In this document: positions 44,801-58,591 of the stretch, piece by piece
How positions within the stretch are numbered: position 1 is the first letter of the stretch
Layout of the letters: each line of letters starts with the position of its first letter
NCBI GenBank assembly: GCA_030035585.1
Contig: CM057469.1
Span: forward strand, 61,831,501 to 61,895,500
Direction of reading: 5' to 3'
Origin: Dugong dugon
Lineage: Eukaryota; Chordata; Mammalia; Sirenia; Dugongidae
DNA length: 64,000 bases
The notes under the pieces: model-generated
The model's database searches: none
Told to the model about the DNA's origin: nothing
What the model saw: the letters and a program-made list of their open reading frames with translations, nothing else
Position numbers and translations under genes: made by a program

Positions 44801-47800
44801 ATAGAATTCACCAGTGAAACTGTCATGGATTGAATTATATCCCCCCAAAAATGTGTGTATCAGTTTTGCTAGGCCATGGTTCCCAGTATTCTGTGGTTGT
44901 CCTTCATTTTGGGATTGTAGTTTTATGTTAAAGAGGATTAGTGTGGGATTGTAACACCCTTCCTAAGGTCACATCCCTGATCCAATGTAAAGGGAGTTTC
45001 ACTAGGATGTGGCCTACACCATCTTTTACTCCTACAAGAGATAAAAGGAAAGGGAAGCAAGCAGAGAGTTGGGAACCTCATACCACCAAGAAAGCAGGGC
45101 CAGGAGCAGAATGTGTCCTTTGGACCTGTGATTCCTGCACTGAGATGCTCCCAGACCAAAGGAAGACTGATGGACCACAAGGACCTTCCCCCAGAGCTGA
45201 CAGAGAAAGCCTTCCCCTGGAGCTGATGTCTTGAATTTGGACTTGTGGCCTACTTGACTGTGAGGGAATAAATTTCTTTGTTAAAAACCATCCACTTGTC
45301 ATACTTCTGTTATAGCAGCAGTAGATGACTAAGACAGAAGCCATCTGGGCCAGGGCATTTTTTTCGGTTGTGAATTTTTTTATTACCTTTTCAAACTCTT
45401 CTTGTTATGGGTCTGTTTCAGATTTTCAACTTCAGTTTGTGTTAGTTTAGGCAGGTAATGTGTTTGTAGAAATTTATCCATTTCTTCTAGGTTTTCAAAT
45501 ACATTGGAGTATAGTTTTTCATAGCACTCTGTTATGATCCTTTTTATTTCAGTTGGGTCTGCTGTAATGTCCCCCATTTCATTTCTTATTTGGGTTATTT
45601 GTGTCCTATCCTGTTTTTCTTTCCTCAGTTTGGCCAGTGGTTTGTCAATTTTGTTGATCATTTCAAAGAATCAATTTTTGGTTTGTTGATTCTTTCTGTA
45701 GTTTTTCTATTCTCTATTTCATTTATTTCTGCTCTGATCTTTATTATTTCTTTTTGTCTGGTGGCTGTGGGCTTCTTTTGCTGTACTCTTTCTATTTGTT
45801 TGAGCTGTATAGCTAATGTTTTGATTTTGTCCCTTTCTTCTTTTTTGATGTGTACGAGTATTGGTATAAATTGACCTCTGATCACTGCCTTTACTATGTT
45901 GCCAAGATTTTGGTGTGATGTGTTTACATTCTCATTTAATTCTCAAATTTTATTTGATTCCGTCTTTGATTTCTTCTTTCACACAATGGTTTTTAAGCAA
46001 GGTGTTGTTCAGTTTTCATGTATTTGATATTTTTCCCTTGCTCTTCTGATTATCAATTTCTACTTCAATGAAGTTGCATTCAGAGGCAATGCTTAGTATT
46101 TTCTCAAAGTTTTGGATTTTGTTGAGGCCTAAGATGTGGTATATTCTAGAGAATGTTCCATGAGCATTGGAAAAGATTGTGTACAGTGTTGCTGTTGGGT
46201 GGAGTGTTTTTTATATGTCTGTTAGGTCCAGTTGTTTGATTGTGGCCTTTAGGTCTTCTGTATCTTTGTTGAGTTTTTTTCTAGATGTTCTATCCTTTAC
46301 TGAGAGTGGTGTATTGAAGTCTCCCACTATTATTGTGGAACTGTCAGTTCTTCTTTTCAGTGCTGTTAGAGTTTGTTTTATAGATTTTGGAGCCATGTCA
46401 TAGGGAGGGTAGATATTTATTATGGTGTGTTCTTCTGTTGGATTTTCCCTTTAATCATTATATAATGTCCTTCCTTGTCTTTTATGGTGGATTTTATTTT
46501 AAAAGTCTATTTTATCTGAGATTAGTGTTGCCACTTCTGCTTCTTTTTGGCTTCTGTTTTGTTGATATATTTTTTCCCATCCTTTGATTTTTAATATATT
46601 TATGTCTTTGTTTCTAAGTCGTGTCTATTGTAGACAACATATTGATGGGTCCTTTTTTTTTTAACCATTTGGTCGCTCTGCATCTCTTCATGAGTGCTTT
46701 TAAGCCTTTTACATTCGTTGTGATTATTGATAGGTGTGAGTTTATTGCTGTCATTTTGTAATGCTTTTTTTTGGGTGCTGATGTTTTCTTTGTTCCTTTT
46801 ATTCTCTTGTGCTGAATAACTTTTCTTTGTGAATTTTTTGTTTCTTCCGTTTTTGTGGATTTTGTGTGTACTGAGACTTTATGTTTTTATTCTTTAATTT
46901 GGTGAGTAGGTTTGTTAACTTTCTTTGTAGTTAACTTGAAATTTACTCCTATCTTCCTAAGTTTAAACCAGTCTTTTATTACTTGATGTTGCCTAGACTT
47001 CCTCTCCATTTAAAAGTCCTAATCTGATACCTTTTATGCCCTTTTTTGTTGTTTTGATGTTGTCATTTATAGATTGATGTCACTGGCTCCCTGTTGTAAA
47101 ATTTTTTTTTTTTGTTTCCTACTTGAGTGTTCATTACCTAGGTTGGTAAGGATTGCATCCCGCATCGTTCTCAGGGTTTCTTCATTCCTTCTTCGGGTTT
47201 TTTTCTCGAAATTGTATCCAAGGATTAGTGTTCAATTTCGCTGACCCTGTTTTCCATTGTTGCAAATTTGCTCCTAAAACCTTCTATTGCACTGTCCATT
47301 TCTGAAATCTTGTAGCTTATCTTTTGGATTTATAATTGCTGTTTTTGTATGATTTCTAGAAGTTTGCTTATTTTGACATTTTGTTTCTGTATTATTTTAC
47401 AGAATTTCTTCCATTGCTTTCTGTTTTCCCTGACTTTGTCTATATTTTCCATGATTTTCTCTATTTTTTTCCTTATTTTTTTTACATTCTCCTTCATTGC
47501 TTGGGGAGCCCTTAATCTTAGGATTTTGAATTCCTTATCAGCTAATTCCAGTGCCTATTATTCTACCAGAATGTCATCTGGTGTTTTATTTTGGTCACCT
47601 TCTAGAGACATCGTCTCTTGTTTTTAGTTTTTTATGATTTGTTATTGTCTGCTGTCTCCAGGACATTCCGGAATTATTTTCATTTTGTATTGATTGTAGA
47701 TTTGTTTATTTCATTCTGCTTTTTGTTTTATTTGGTTATGTCTGGGCAGGCGAGCTGAGTGTGTTTTACTGCTTGTTTGCCTGTGGGCACAATACTTCTA

Positions 47801-49228
47801 ACCACCTTGTCCAAGTGGGCACGGCTTGTCACTCAGCTGTGGTGCAGCAGAGCAGGTTCAGTGGGGTAAAAGGTTGGGGATTGGTAGTTTGTGGCATGAT
47901 CTGGAGCCGATGGGGTGAGCCAGGTCCAGGGTGAGTCAGGGTCGGTTAGACTGTACCCTGCTGCTCAGGGGCATGACATTCTGCATGAGGTGCAGATAGG
48001 CAGGAGAGAAGGGAGAGGATGTGAATTGCAAAGCCAAGTGAGTGAGTGAAAGAAGACAAAGAAAAGAGAGAAAACAAAAATGAAAAAAAAAGAAAAAAGA
48101 AAGAAAGAAAAAAAAGGATATAAAAAGAATGCATATTAGGATTCCACAGGCAGGGTCTGGGCAGACCGTATGAGTTTGTGTGCTGATAGCTCTGTAGCCG
48201 AGTGGTGTGGCTGAGCCTGTCGAGGAGGAGACAGGAGAAAGGAAATGAAGGAGGAATAGAGAGAGAAGAAACAAACAGGAAAAAAAAAAAAGCCAAAAAT
48301 TTTGCATTGAAGGAGCTGCCTCAGCTCTTTAGCCAGGCAGTACAGCACTGCTTATTGAGAAGAGGTGGGGGCAGGTCATGGGGCTAGGTGGGCTGGAGAA
48401 AGGAAAAAAGAAAGGGATTGAGACAGAGAGAATTAACCAGAAAAAAAAAAAAAAAAAAGAAGAAGGCACTGAGAGAGCCAGCCAGAGGCAGTGATACAGA
48501 TCCAGGTGGCCAGTTGTGACTGGCTCTCTAGCAGAGCCTGCCAGGAAGGGGCAGGAGTGTCAGATGGGGCTAGCTTGAGAATAAAAAGAAAAGGAAATAA
48601 GGGAGAGAGAAAAGGAAAGAAGGGAGAGAGAGAGAAAAGAAACTAGACAAAACAAAAATTTCTCTGAGGCAGCCTGCTAGCAATAGTGATATAAACATGG
48701 ATTGCACCTGCAGTGTGACACAGCTCGTCAAGGAGGGGAGGGGGTGGCACACAGGACTAACTTGGGAGGAGAAAGAAAAGTAAGGAAGGGAGAGAGAGAA
48801 GCAAGAAAAAAGCCAAAAATAGCAAAAACAAACAAAAATGGCACTGTACGAGCCAAGAAGTGGCGGGAGGTTGGACCTGGGCCACAGTGAGCTGGTATCT
48901 CTCTGGTTGAGTGACTGTCGACTGTTGCAAAACAGAGGCCACATAGAGGGTAAAAGCATGGGGAGTGGGAGAGCATGTATCCCTGGTAATAGGGTGCTTT
49001 GTCTCCTGTTAGGAATCCAGGAAGTTGCCTTCCCATAATCCCTGCCTGCTGTCTTTGGTGGCTGAGGTCCAAAATGGTAAATCTGGGTGACAGTGAGCTG
49101 ATGTCTCTCTTGCCGAGCAACTGTGGCCCATTGGAAATTGGCAGAGGCCACATACAGGGAAGAAAGGTGGGTGGTAGGAAACCAAGTATCCCTGGTTACT
49201 AGGTACTCTGTCTCCTGTTGGGAGTGTG
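41898..49228 (-). mobile_element. Near full-length L1 LINE, antisense, with MaLR LTR insertion
   Basis: 3'UTR at about 41900-42550, ORF2 about 42600-46950, then a shortened region where much of ORF1 is missing, and a 5'UTR monomer region (about 47950-49220) rich in purines. Same family and orientation as 32280-40066. Split by an LTR at 44821-45336. Many stops. Confidence 0.88.
44821..45336 (+). mobile_element. Solo MaLR LTR, sense, nested in L1
   Basis: TGTCATGGATTGAATTATAT ... GACTAAGACA, 516 bp, same subtype as the 20617-22686 provirus LTRs. Flanks GAAAC (44816-44820) and GAAGC (45337-45341) are a 5-bp target duplication with one difference. Confidence 0.9.
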
Positions 49229-52200
49229 ATTGAAAAAACTATGAGAAAAAAAGTGGTCTACAGCTGCATAAAAATCTTCCCAAATAGATTCTAAAGCCTC
49301 GATTAGTTCATCTGCTTTTATTTCTGTATTGTCATGTCAGGAATTTTGAACCACTAAAACATGTAAGCATTCTGGCAAAACCAGTTTTTTATTAGGCTCA
49401 ATCAACAATCCAGTGGTTGGATCCTGATGACAGCTGGACAGCTATCATCCTCTAATTTCTTCTGTGGGTGTTAATTGTTGCTGGTTAAAAAGTGCTTCTG
49501 AAATTTCTTTCCAGTCCAATTTTGGTAGGCAGCATATCACCGGTGCCATATTTACAGGCATCTTAACTGTTCTATTAATACTACTTGTTCCTTCCTTTTC
49601 CACATGATCATGAGTGGAATTATCATGGTTATAAATGAGGGTGGTGGCTTTGAAAGGTGATAGGGAAGCGGCTTGTTTAGCTGCTCTGTAAGCTATGTTC
49701 TTTCCTTACATTTCCTCTCTTTGTGGAAACTCTTCGGATTCATCCTCCATCATTTTAAATACAACAATCTCAGAAGGAGGCAGAATGGCTTCTAAGAGGT
49801 CTGCTACTAAAGGACCATTTTTCATTTGGGTCCCAAAGTAAGTTAGCAACCCCCTTTGTTTCCATAACATGCTATTATATCGAATAATGCCAATAGCATA
49901 CCTAGAGTCTATAAAAATATCTACTGATAGTCCAGAAGCCAGTTTGCAAGCTTTAGCCAGTGTGATTATTTCAGTTTGCTCTGCTGAACTGACTTCAGGA
50001 AGGGTGCCACATTCAAGGACATAAACTGAAGTAATAATAGCATATCCTCCCTGGTAATCAGAGCTGGTGGGTTCACCAATAAATATGACCCATCTATAAA
50101 TAAAACTAAATCAGGATTCGATAACAGGGTTTCTTGTAAACCTTGTTGTATTAGTTATGTAGTGTTATGTCAACAGGAATACCACAAATGGATGGCTTGT
50201 AGAAACGGAAATTTATTCTCTCACACCCTAGTAGGCTAGAAGCCTGAATTCCCAGTGCCAACTCTAGTGGAAGGCTTTCTGTCATTTCTGGAGGAAGGTC
50301 CTAGTCATCAGTCTTCCCCTGGTTGAGGAAATTGTCAGCACAGGAACCCTGGATCCAAAGGATGTATTCTGCTGCAGGCACTGCTTTCTTGGTGGTATGA
50401 GGTCCCCCTCTCTCTCAACTCACTTCTCTATTTTATATCTCAAAAGAGATTGACTTAATACACAACCTAAACTTGTAGACTGAGCACTGCCTCATTAACA
50501 TAGCCGCTGCTAATCCCACCTCATTAACATCATAAAGGTAGGATTTACAATGCCATAGGAAAAAGCACATCAGATGACAAAATGGTGGATAATCACACAA
50601 TTCTGGGAATCATGGAGTAGTCAATCTGACACACATTTTTCCAGAGAACACAATTCAATCCATAACGCTTGTCTTAGAGACAAAAGGTATTCAGTAAGAT
50701 TTAAGCAATTGTAGGTTGGATGGTCACCATTATTAGGTAAAGTAACAATGTAGATGGATTCAGAGAGGTTACAGAATGTAACTGAATGTTGGAGATGTCC
50801 AAAGGAGAACTTCATAAGAATTCAGCCTGCTGGTTGACAGGTGTTGCATAAGTGTTGAATTTAAAATGGCTGACAGCACATGAGGGGCATAAACAACAAG
50901 AAATTCTCCCCAAACTAAATCTGCTGTGGACTATACCAGTCTAGCGGTTGCAGTGACTGCTATAAGGTATTGCGGGTAGCCTATTGCAATGGGGTCCAGC
51001 TGGATGGTGTAATAACCAATGGATCTTTGTTGTCCTCTGTGTTTTTGAGTGAGACCACCTAGAGCATTCCCAGAATCTCATGAACAAAAAATGAAAACTC
51101 TAAATTATAGGTAGGAAACTCCAGAGCCAATGTGGAACCTTGGTGGTGCAGTGGTTTAGAGATTCTTTTAGTTGAGTGATAGCCTTTATTATATTCTCAA
51201 ATAGCTGGAATGGATCAGTCTGTGAACTCTTTAGACAATGGTAAAGTGGTTGAGCCAGCAAAGACAAATTATGTATCCAAGTTCTGCAGTGGCTGCAGAG
51301 TCCTAGAAATCCTCTTAACTGTTTCTTGGCAGTAGGGACAGGATAAGCTAAGATGATGTCTTTTCTTTTGTGGTCTATAGTGACCCCTTTTGCTGAAATA
51401 ATATGTCTTAAGTTTTTAACAAAAGATTGAGTTAACTGTAATTTTTCTCTGGAGGCTTCATGACCTCCTTTGCCCAAATGTTGTACCGAGAAAATACTAT
51501 CCATAAGACATTCCTGCTGAGAATTAGAACAGACCCATAAATCATCTACATATTGCAGTAAGGTACAACTATGTGAACTGTAAATGCTGTCAATCAACAC
51601 GTAAAATCTGAGAAAAATAGATGGGGGACTAAGTAAAATCTTCAGGCATGACAGTCCAGGTAAATTGTTGGTTCCTCAAAATCAAAGGAAGCAAATATTG
51701 ATTGTCCAGATGGAATGTCATGCAAAAAGAAAAAAAAAAGCTTGTAAAGATCAACTACTTTCAAATGAATGGCTTTGGGGGAACATTAGAAAGAAATAGG
51801 TGAGGGTTAGGATCTAGGGGGAATCTTGGAGTTACTACACCATTAATATCACTTAAATCTTGCACAAATCCCCAGCCCCGATTGTTGGATTTCTTAACAG
51901 GGAAAACTTCTACAAGGACTGCTGCAAGGGATAATTAAGCCTTTCACCAAAAAGTCTTGAATTATAAGAACAAGTCATTCCTTAGTTTCTCTTTTTAAAG
52001 GCTATTCAGAAAACTTAGGTGAAAGTTTAGAGGTATGTATTTTAATTTTAATCAGTTCAGCTAACAAGACCTGACCCAAATTGGTAGAAGTATTAGCTCA
52101 TAAACTTTTTGGTACCGAAGACATTCTATAGAATTGGATACAGTAAAAGAATAGACTTCTTGCCCAGGTAGCCTGAGTGCTTGTAAATAGCAATAGGCTT

Positions 52201-52440
52201 CTTCACTTAAAGCATTTTCTATCATAGAGTCTTTCTGTTGATTTGCTTCAGGTAAATCTAATAACATTTCTGAGTAGCAATCAAGAAATGCCACCCACTG
52301 CTTTAGTTTTATTTGTAAGCCCTTACCCTCTAAGTTACTGTACAGAAAGTTTAATTTACTTAATTCAAACGACTCCCACAATAGCTTTTGGTCTTTTAAA
52401 TTTCCCTCTGTAAGCAAGTATTAAAGACCTAAATGCCCGT
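49229..52440 (-). pseudogene. Class I ERV pol remnant (RT and RNase H), antisense
   Basis: On the minus strand from about 52080 down to 49240 the sequence reads in the order of gammaretrovirus-like pol: RT palm start (near 51780-52000), the catalytic YVDD box at 51541-51552 inside the open stretch 51100-51600, the connection region, and an RNase H part (about 49880-50000 and 49650-49870). Stops and frameshifts break it. The upstream open stretch 52061-52417 may belong to the same element but is not recognised. The left end is cut by the L1 at 49228, so integrase is missing. A MaLR LTR and a short AfroSINE head (about 51131-51163) are inserted. Non-functional fossil. Confidence 0.82.
50147..50667 (-). 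mobile_element. Solo MaLR LTR, antisense, inserted in ERV pol
   Basis: Flanked by CTTGT at 50142-50146 and 50668-50672, a 5-bp target duplication. Same subtype as 9190-9710 and 59467-59965 (contains CTCATTAACATAGCCGC). Confidence 0.92.
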
Positions 52441-53339
52441 GAAAATTCTATGGTGCAGCAGAAGGAAAAGAGAGTTCAATAATATAGATTGGCCGTGAGG
52501 TGGCAGTCCCACCAAACTTATTTTGGTAATGAACCCAGAAAGAAGCTCAGGAGATAAGCAGAAAATGAAGGTAACAGACAATTGATCTTTCAAAGAGCCA
52601 TCTTTGCTATAAGCAGAGGCTTTTATCTGAGAGGCTTACTTACAATGAACCCAGAGAATTGGAGGAGGTGCTTCTGGGCACAAGGGACCCTTGCTGGTAC
52701 CAGCGTGAGCTGGTTCCACAACTTCTCAGGAATGCAGAAGATAATATCCTTCAGAATCTGCCATCTACACCAATGAATGTCTAAGAGTAATCACCCATAC
52801 TCTGATTAGAGTAAAGTTGAGAGATTTGTTGAAAGCAAAGAGACAGCTCATTCTGGGAAGAGACTGAATTCCATGCAGTGAAATCCAGTACTTCAAAATG
52901 GCTACACTGCATTGAGTTTTTATAAGAGAGGAACAAAGAACTTGAAGTACATGTCTAGTATTTACAAACTTAGATCACCGAAAGACACTACTTGATAGGT
53001 AGTAGATTTTTTAGAACACAAGACATCCTGTCGCAGGAACTTGTAAGGCAGGACTTCCTGTAATCGAAGCTCATAAGGCGATTGGCTTAAAGGATATATG
53101 TATCTTTCTTAGATTGATTACAGTGTGGTAATTGCAAGGGTATGTGATGGGAGTGGGTGTCTCAGTGTAGTTATGTCGTCATTACTGGACATTCCTTAGT
53201 TTCATGATTAGGTCTGCATGGGAGATGGCTGTTGATAGGGTGAAAATGGAGCCAGCAACCAAGAAGTCGTACCCAAACCTCAAGCTGGCTATTTCAGATT
53301 TGTCTCAGGTACCTCAATTTTGAAAATTCCCTCACAGAA
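52441..53339. other. Probably ERV-derived, unresolved
   Basis: Lies where the 5' part or LTR of the antisense ERV would be expected. I see no clear gag, no defined LTR ends and no host gene. Confidence 0.35.
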
Positions 53340-54150
53340 CTTCATTCTAACCAAAAATTAGAAACATCAGACATATATATTAGACATTTTATGAGTGTGT
53401 AATATACTTGAGCGTTTATCTTGTGTTTCACTGCTGAATGATATTGAACATGTTTGTGTGTCTAGGTTTATAAAGAGATTCCTGATCACTTCAATATTTT
53501 AATTGAAGTGTTTATTTATGTATGATACATATAGATCTCTTGTCTGATATATTACAAATACCTTCTGCCAATATAAAGCTTATTTTATTTTTAGTTTTAT
53601 GATAATTCCTTTTGGTGGACTTGAATTTAAAATTATTACTGATGTCCAAGTCATCATTTTTTTTTAAATTAGTAGTTTATTATTTATTTATTTATTTTAA
53701 AGAAATATTAGTCTACCACCAATGACTGAATATATTCCACTATGTTTTCTTCTCAGGTTTTATCTTCTATGTTTTTAACTTCACATTTAGAACTATGATC
53801 CAACTTAAACTGATTTATCTGGTGTGAGAAAGAGGCCAAGGTCCAGTTGTGTTTACCATCCCACATCCCAGTTGTTGCTCCAACATTTCTGAGAACTTTT
53901 TTTTTTTCACTTCAAATTTCATTGGTTCATAAAACTAGTGATTTACATGTGGGGGTGTATTTCTGGACTCTTCTGTTCCACTGATCAATTTATCTATCAT
54001 TTTGTCGCTACTACACAGTATTAAACAAGTTAAACAAGTTTTTAATTCTACACCAGATATTGTGAATAATACATTGTAGAAATTATATATTCTTGCATCT
54101 TCCTTTGCAAAATATTGACTCTCTTCTAATAGCTTTATTCCTGCTGGCAC
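53340..54150 (-). mobile_element. Ancient L1 fragment, antisense
   Basis: CTTGTCTGATATATTACAAATACC, CTGATTTATCTGGTGTGAG and GTTGTGTTTACCATCCCACATCCC resemble diverged L1M ORF2 antisense text. Confidence 0.6.
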
Positions 54151-55799
54151 ACGATTATCCTGTGAAGACCTGGTTTTAGGTTTTGCTAGGATAGGTGTAT
54201 TTCAAGTTTGGCTGAATCCAGTGCATATTCCTTAGTTAATTCCTGCACCATGGTCCTTCTATGACATATCTCGTTCTGAGTTTCAAGAGGAATTATGAAA
54301 AATTAACTAAGCTCCCCTAGCCTTGAACTCCAAATTCTTTCTCCCTCACATTGGGAATGGCTGAATTTGTTAATGTTTTCAGCTCTGCTAAAGTTGCTTT
54401 TTACTGGACTTCTGTACACAACGCTCACTGTTCAGTCAGTAAATAATTTAAGGAGCGATTGTGTGCAAATTTGGGGGGATTTTCTTGATGGGGCTCTCTA
54501 TTGTCCTGTATTTCTCTCTTCAATTGACACGTTTCCAGCCAGACTCAGACCTCTAAGTTAACACAAAAACAAGACTACTCATTTCTGCTTAAGCTCTATC
54601 ATCCATGCACCATGAGGACGGAGGTGTGCCCTCAATTGAAAAGATGGGAAAATATGGATCTCACAGGTTGATTTTATTCTTTCAAAGGTTAGGCATTTTC
54701 CAATTTCTGCTTGCTTTTGGTAACTCAAATAGTTAGATTTTGTTTCACTTTGAGTATGTAATTGTTGTTAGTAGAAATTTAGTCAGATTATAAACTATTC
54801 TGGAAGTTTTGATTATACATAATTTTGAATATTTTTCAACACTTAGAAATTATTGTAATTAAATTAGATAAACACATAAATAATTTTCAAAACGTAACAC
54901 TATGACTGTGGTCAATCATTTGCTTTCTCCACTTTCATACTAGTATCATATATTTAATACTAACTATGTTTGAAAGCAGTTCTTTAGAGTAAAACATGAC
55001 AAATATAGTTCAAAATATATATTTTTTCATATAAATACATATATATACATCTTCATATATATATGAAAATAAAGAATAAAAGCAATTAATAAGTCCACAA
55101 GAGGACAGTCCAGTTAAAGGAATATGAGCCTTGAGTGATATTTCTTCACTAGAAGGTAAAACATTGTATGTGTCAGAATACATTGTGATATATTTAAAAC
55201 GGTGCCTCAAAACACTTCAAAGACTAATGTTAAGAATGTTTTGAAACCCTTGTACTAGCTAGTGTGATCAAGTGTGAGTTAAAAAAGAAAAAGCAGTTTT
55301 CTTTCCTAACCCCATAAAAATAAGGATGGTTGACAATGGTCCAAATACCCTACTTGATTTTCAGAGACCCCTAAGTAATGAAGTTGGGTGAAAGGCAGTA
55401 CTGAAGAAAGTTCTAGTGACAAGGCTTGGATTGTGAGAGCTATTCACATATTATTCAACTTGCTGAGGAATAAGTTGACCTATTTTCAAGAAACGTTTTA
55501 TTTAAGTAAGTTAGCATTTTATATTACCTTTGGAGACATTTCATCCTGTTCCCACAGAAAATTGTATATATACCTAACAGGTGATGACTTAAAGAAATGA
55601 TTATGAAACCACTGATGAGAATTACCTAGAGAGTTTGCAAAACTCATTGAACTTTGGTATTTACTTAGTGACATCAATTTACCTAGCTATATTGTAGTGT
55701 ACTTAGATTCACAGTTGCTAGTTGCTAATGAAGCTGATTTCAAACCCAAAACAGCACAACTGGAATATGTTTACTCATGTATTATTGGGAACATTTAAC
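54151..55799 (+). promoter_or_regulatory. Gene B upstream region (promoter not resolved)
   Basis: Unique AT-rich DNA before the leader ATG. The bases just upstream (55735-55799, with AAACCCAAAACAGCACAAC) look like a conserved CFHR 5'UTR. No convincing TATA box or defined start site. An AT microsatellite lies at about 55015-55070. Confidence 0.4.
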
Positions 55800-55857
55800 A
55801 TGCTACTTCTAATCAACGTCCTTCTCACCTTGTGGGTGTCCTGTGCTGAGGGACAAG
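55800..55857 (+). CDS. CFHR: Gene B exon 1: signal peptide
   Basis: ATG at 55800 opens MLLLINVLLTLWVSCAEGQ, a typical hydrophobic secretion signal, and the exon ends caa-G with a GTAAGT donor at 55858 (phase 1). The text is much closer to the leaders of CFHR3/CFHR4 (MLLLINVILTLWVSC as I recall) than to CFHR1/2/5. With the first two bases of the next exon the split codon is GAG. The product would be secreted, probably by liver, like all CFH family proteins. The start is fixed by homology and by the leader. Confidence 0.93.
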
Positions 55858-56603
55858 GTAAGTTAAAAACATATATGAATATTCACCTTCCCTCTTAAAT
55901 GTAGCTTTGTTATATCTAATTTCATGTATCTGTAGTTTTGAATGAATCGACTGGTAGGAATATTCTGTATTGTGGGATCATAACGAAGTAGTATATGTTT
56001 GGGGGAAATTATAATAACCTAAAAGGAAAATAAAATAAGTCACGTTTTCTCTGTTTCCTGAGTTCCAAAGTGTGAAAAGCCATTTACTAGTGATTATCAA
56101 GACAGGTGAATATGCTCATAAGGCTGTAAGAAGAAAACATGTTACAAGAAAAGCCAGACTCTCACCTGGAAATATTTGGGGTTTTTTTTATGTGTAATAC
56201 AAGGGAATTTTGGAGAGTGGTAAATATTTTCATAGTCTTCATTGTGATGATGGTTTCTCAGATTCATATGTCAAAACCTCTCAAAATGTGCATTTTAAAT
56301 ACGTACACTGTATTTCATAGCAGTTATACATTAATAAAGCTGTTAGAAGCCATAACACTATCATCAGCTTAATAGTTCAACAAAATTAGTGGCATGTAAA
56401 ATTATCTTTTAGCAAAAATTAAAATATATTTTTCATTTCTAGTGTAATGCCGATACATTTTAGTTTACTTTTCTGAGTTCACTGGCAAATTCTGCATATG
56501 TAAACAAATAAATAATTTGAAACCATTACTTCTTTGACTTTAGTAGATGATTTTCCTCCTTCATTATCCTAATATAGTCCTTAATATTTTCTATATTAAT
56601 TAT

Positions 56604-56812
56604 GATGGATCCCTGGTTACACAATTGTTAAGTGCTCCGCTGCTAATCAATGTGTCGTCGATTCAAAGTCACCACCCACTCCATGGGAGAAAAGACCTGG
56701 CGATCTTTTCCCATGAAGATTACAGCCTAGAAAACACTGTGGGGCTGTTCTATACTGTCTTATAGGTGTGCTCTATGTCAGAATCAAACCAATGGCACAA
56801 AACAACAACAAT
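56604..56812 (+). mobile_element. AfroSINE, long form
   Basis: GGATCCCTGGTTACACAATTG, GAGAAAAGACCTGGCGATC, GATTACAGCCTAGAAAACAC, AAACAACAACAA tail. Confidence 0.9.
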
Positions 56813-57119
56813 ATTAATTCTGTATTTGTAAACAATTCTTTCACATTAAAGAATATCTTAAAACATTGGAAATATAATTGGTAGAATCTTTATCTTTAGA
56901 GAAAAAATATTTTTGTTCATTAATTCTAATTTTTTTCTAAGACATTTTTATTTGGTAGGCCTTTAAGAATTCTTACTTACAACATTATGCTTTACTTCTT
57001 CTTTACAATCTTTATGAATTCTTCATTATGATTTTTTCAAATGTCTGCCATTTTCTTTTAAAATTCAATACTAATATTTCCATGTTCTGTAAATGGAAAC
57101 TCCAGTGAGATTCAAACCA

Positions 57120-57318
57120 GAAAAACCAGTTGCCGTGTCGTCAATGCCAACTCACAGTGACCCCATGTGTATCAGAGTAGAACTGTGCTTCATAGGGTTT
57201 TCAGTGGCTGATTTTTTGGAGGTAGATCACCAGGACTTTCTTCTGAGGTGCCTCTGGGTCGACTCAGTCTGCCAGCCTTTTGGTTAGCAGCTGAACTTGT
57301 TAACCATTTGTACCAGCA
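57120..57318 (-). mobile_element. AfroSINE, long form, antisense
   Basis: CAGTTGCCGTGTCGTCAATGCC, AGAGTAGAACTGTGCTTCATAGG, GATCACCAGGACTTTCTTC, CTTTTGGTTAGCAGCTG. Confidence 0.9.
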
Positions 57319-58161
57319 ATGAGATTTAGGATGCCTCATTGAATACATTTATCAACAGAATGATTAAATGGATTTTGTTAATTTGTAAGGAAATTCATTT
57401 TAACAATTTTTTGAATGCTGAGTTTGATACGTTGTTTATATCTATTTGGGCAAGTTCCTTCACTAACAGTAACAATGACAACAGCAACAACAAAGCTTTC
57501 TATACAGTTTTAAGTTTCTCAATTAAAACACAACAGTCATCCTATTCAACTAGATTGACAGTTCTGTCACCAGTGTACTTGCTAAGGAACCTAGTGGATG
57601 TGTAATTTGTCTTTTCTCCTGATTCCCAAGTGTATGTTAAAAGGCCTGTCTTCTGTTAGCGATGGCAATAAAAGAAATGTAAGACACAGCATAGGAAGGG
57701 TAATGTGCCAATTTGAAAGTGACCAGTAGAATTTGGACAGAGCCTGCCTGAGATTCAAGTTAAAAACTAGTCTTCTAGTAACTCTCTTTAAAAATGGTCT
57801 TTAAGAAATCTACCCACTTAGGAAAAGAACACATGTGCAGAGATAAAAGTATCTTTATGTATCCAGTAGCAAAAATTTATTGAGCAATACATTCTGTTTC
57901 ATGATGCAATACAAAAGCTGGAAAGGGAAAACAACAACAAAACAAAAAAATCACATCCATGCTTCACAGCACTTCTTTTAAGAGCTAAACATTCTAACAA
58001 ATAAATACATGTAAAGCAAAAAATAAATGCATCAAAAGATAAGACTCTATTAACATTCACAGAGAAGTGAAATGATTTTCAACTCCTGAATTGGGTGACT
58101 AGATAAGGGAGATTTAAAAACAAACAACAACCAAACAAAACAAAACAAAACAAAACACCAC

Positions 58162-58320
58162 GACCAAACCCATTGCTATCAAGTCAATTCCCACCCATAG
58201 CAACCCTATGCGAGACGGTAGAACTGCCGCATAGCGTGTCCAAGATGCAGCTGGTGGATTCGAACTGTCAGTGTTTTCCTTAGCACCCTGAGCTCTTAAC
58301 CACTGCCCCAGCAGGGCTCC
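58162..58320 (-). mobile_element. AfroSINE, short form, antisense
   Basis: AAACCCATTGCTATCAAGTC, CATAGCAACCCTATGCGAG, GGTGGATTCGAACTGTCAG, CTCTTAACCACTGCCCCAGCAGG. Lacks the middle block; a CAAAA-repeat tail precedes it. Confidence 0.9.
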
Positions 58321-58591
58321 AAGGGAACTAGAGGAGATCTAAACACAGAAGCTGTGCCTGGCACATATTAATCACTTCATAAATCTTTGCTGAATGTTCT
58401 TGAGTGAGCTTTTGGAAGGATGATTAGATTGAGATCAATGGAACATGGAGAGATTGAGCAGTGGAAAGAAGGGGAACAAAGATCATGGATGTTCAACCAT
58501 GTGTGGCTATTTACGAAAATAAAAGCATTGTAATGTGCTTGAACTTTAGAATTCCTGAATGACAGTTGTGTGTATTCAGGTGACTCTTACT

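Noticed and set aside
51100-51600. 166-codon frame with YVDD as a possible domesticated gene
   Set aside because: The flanking pol is full of stops and insertions and the frame has no leader or conserved start. It is only a remnant of ERV RT.
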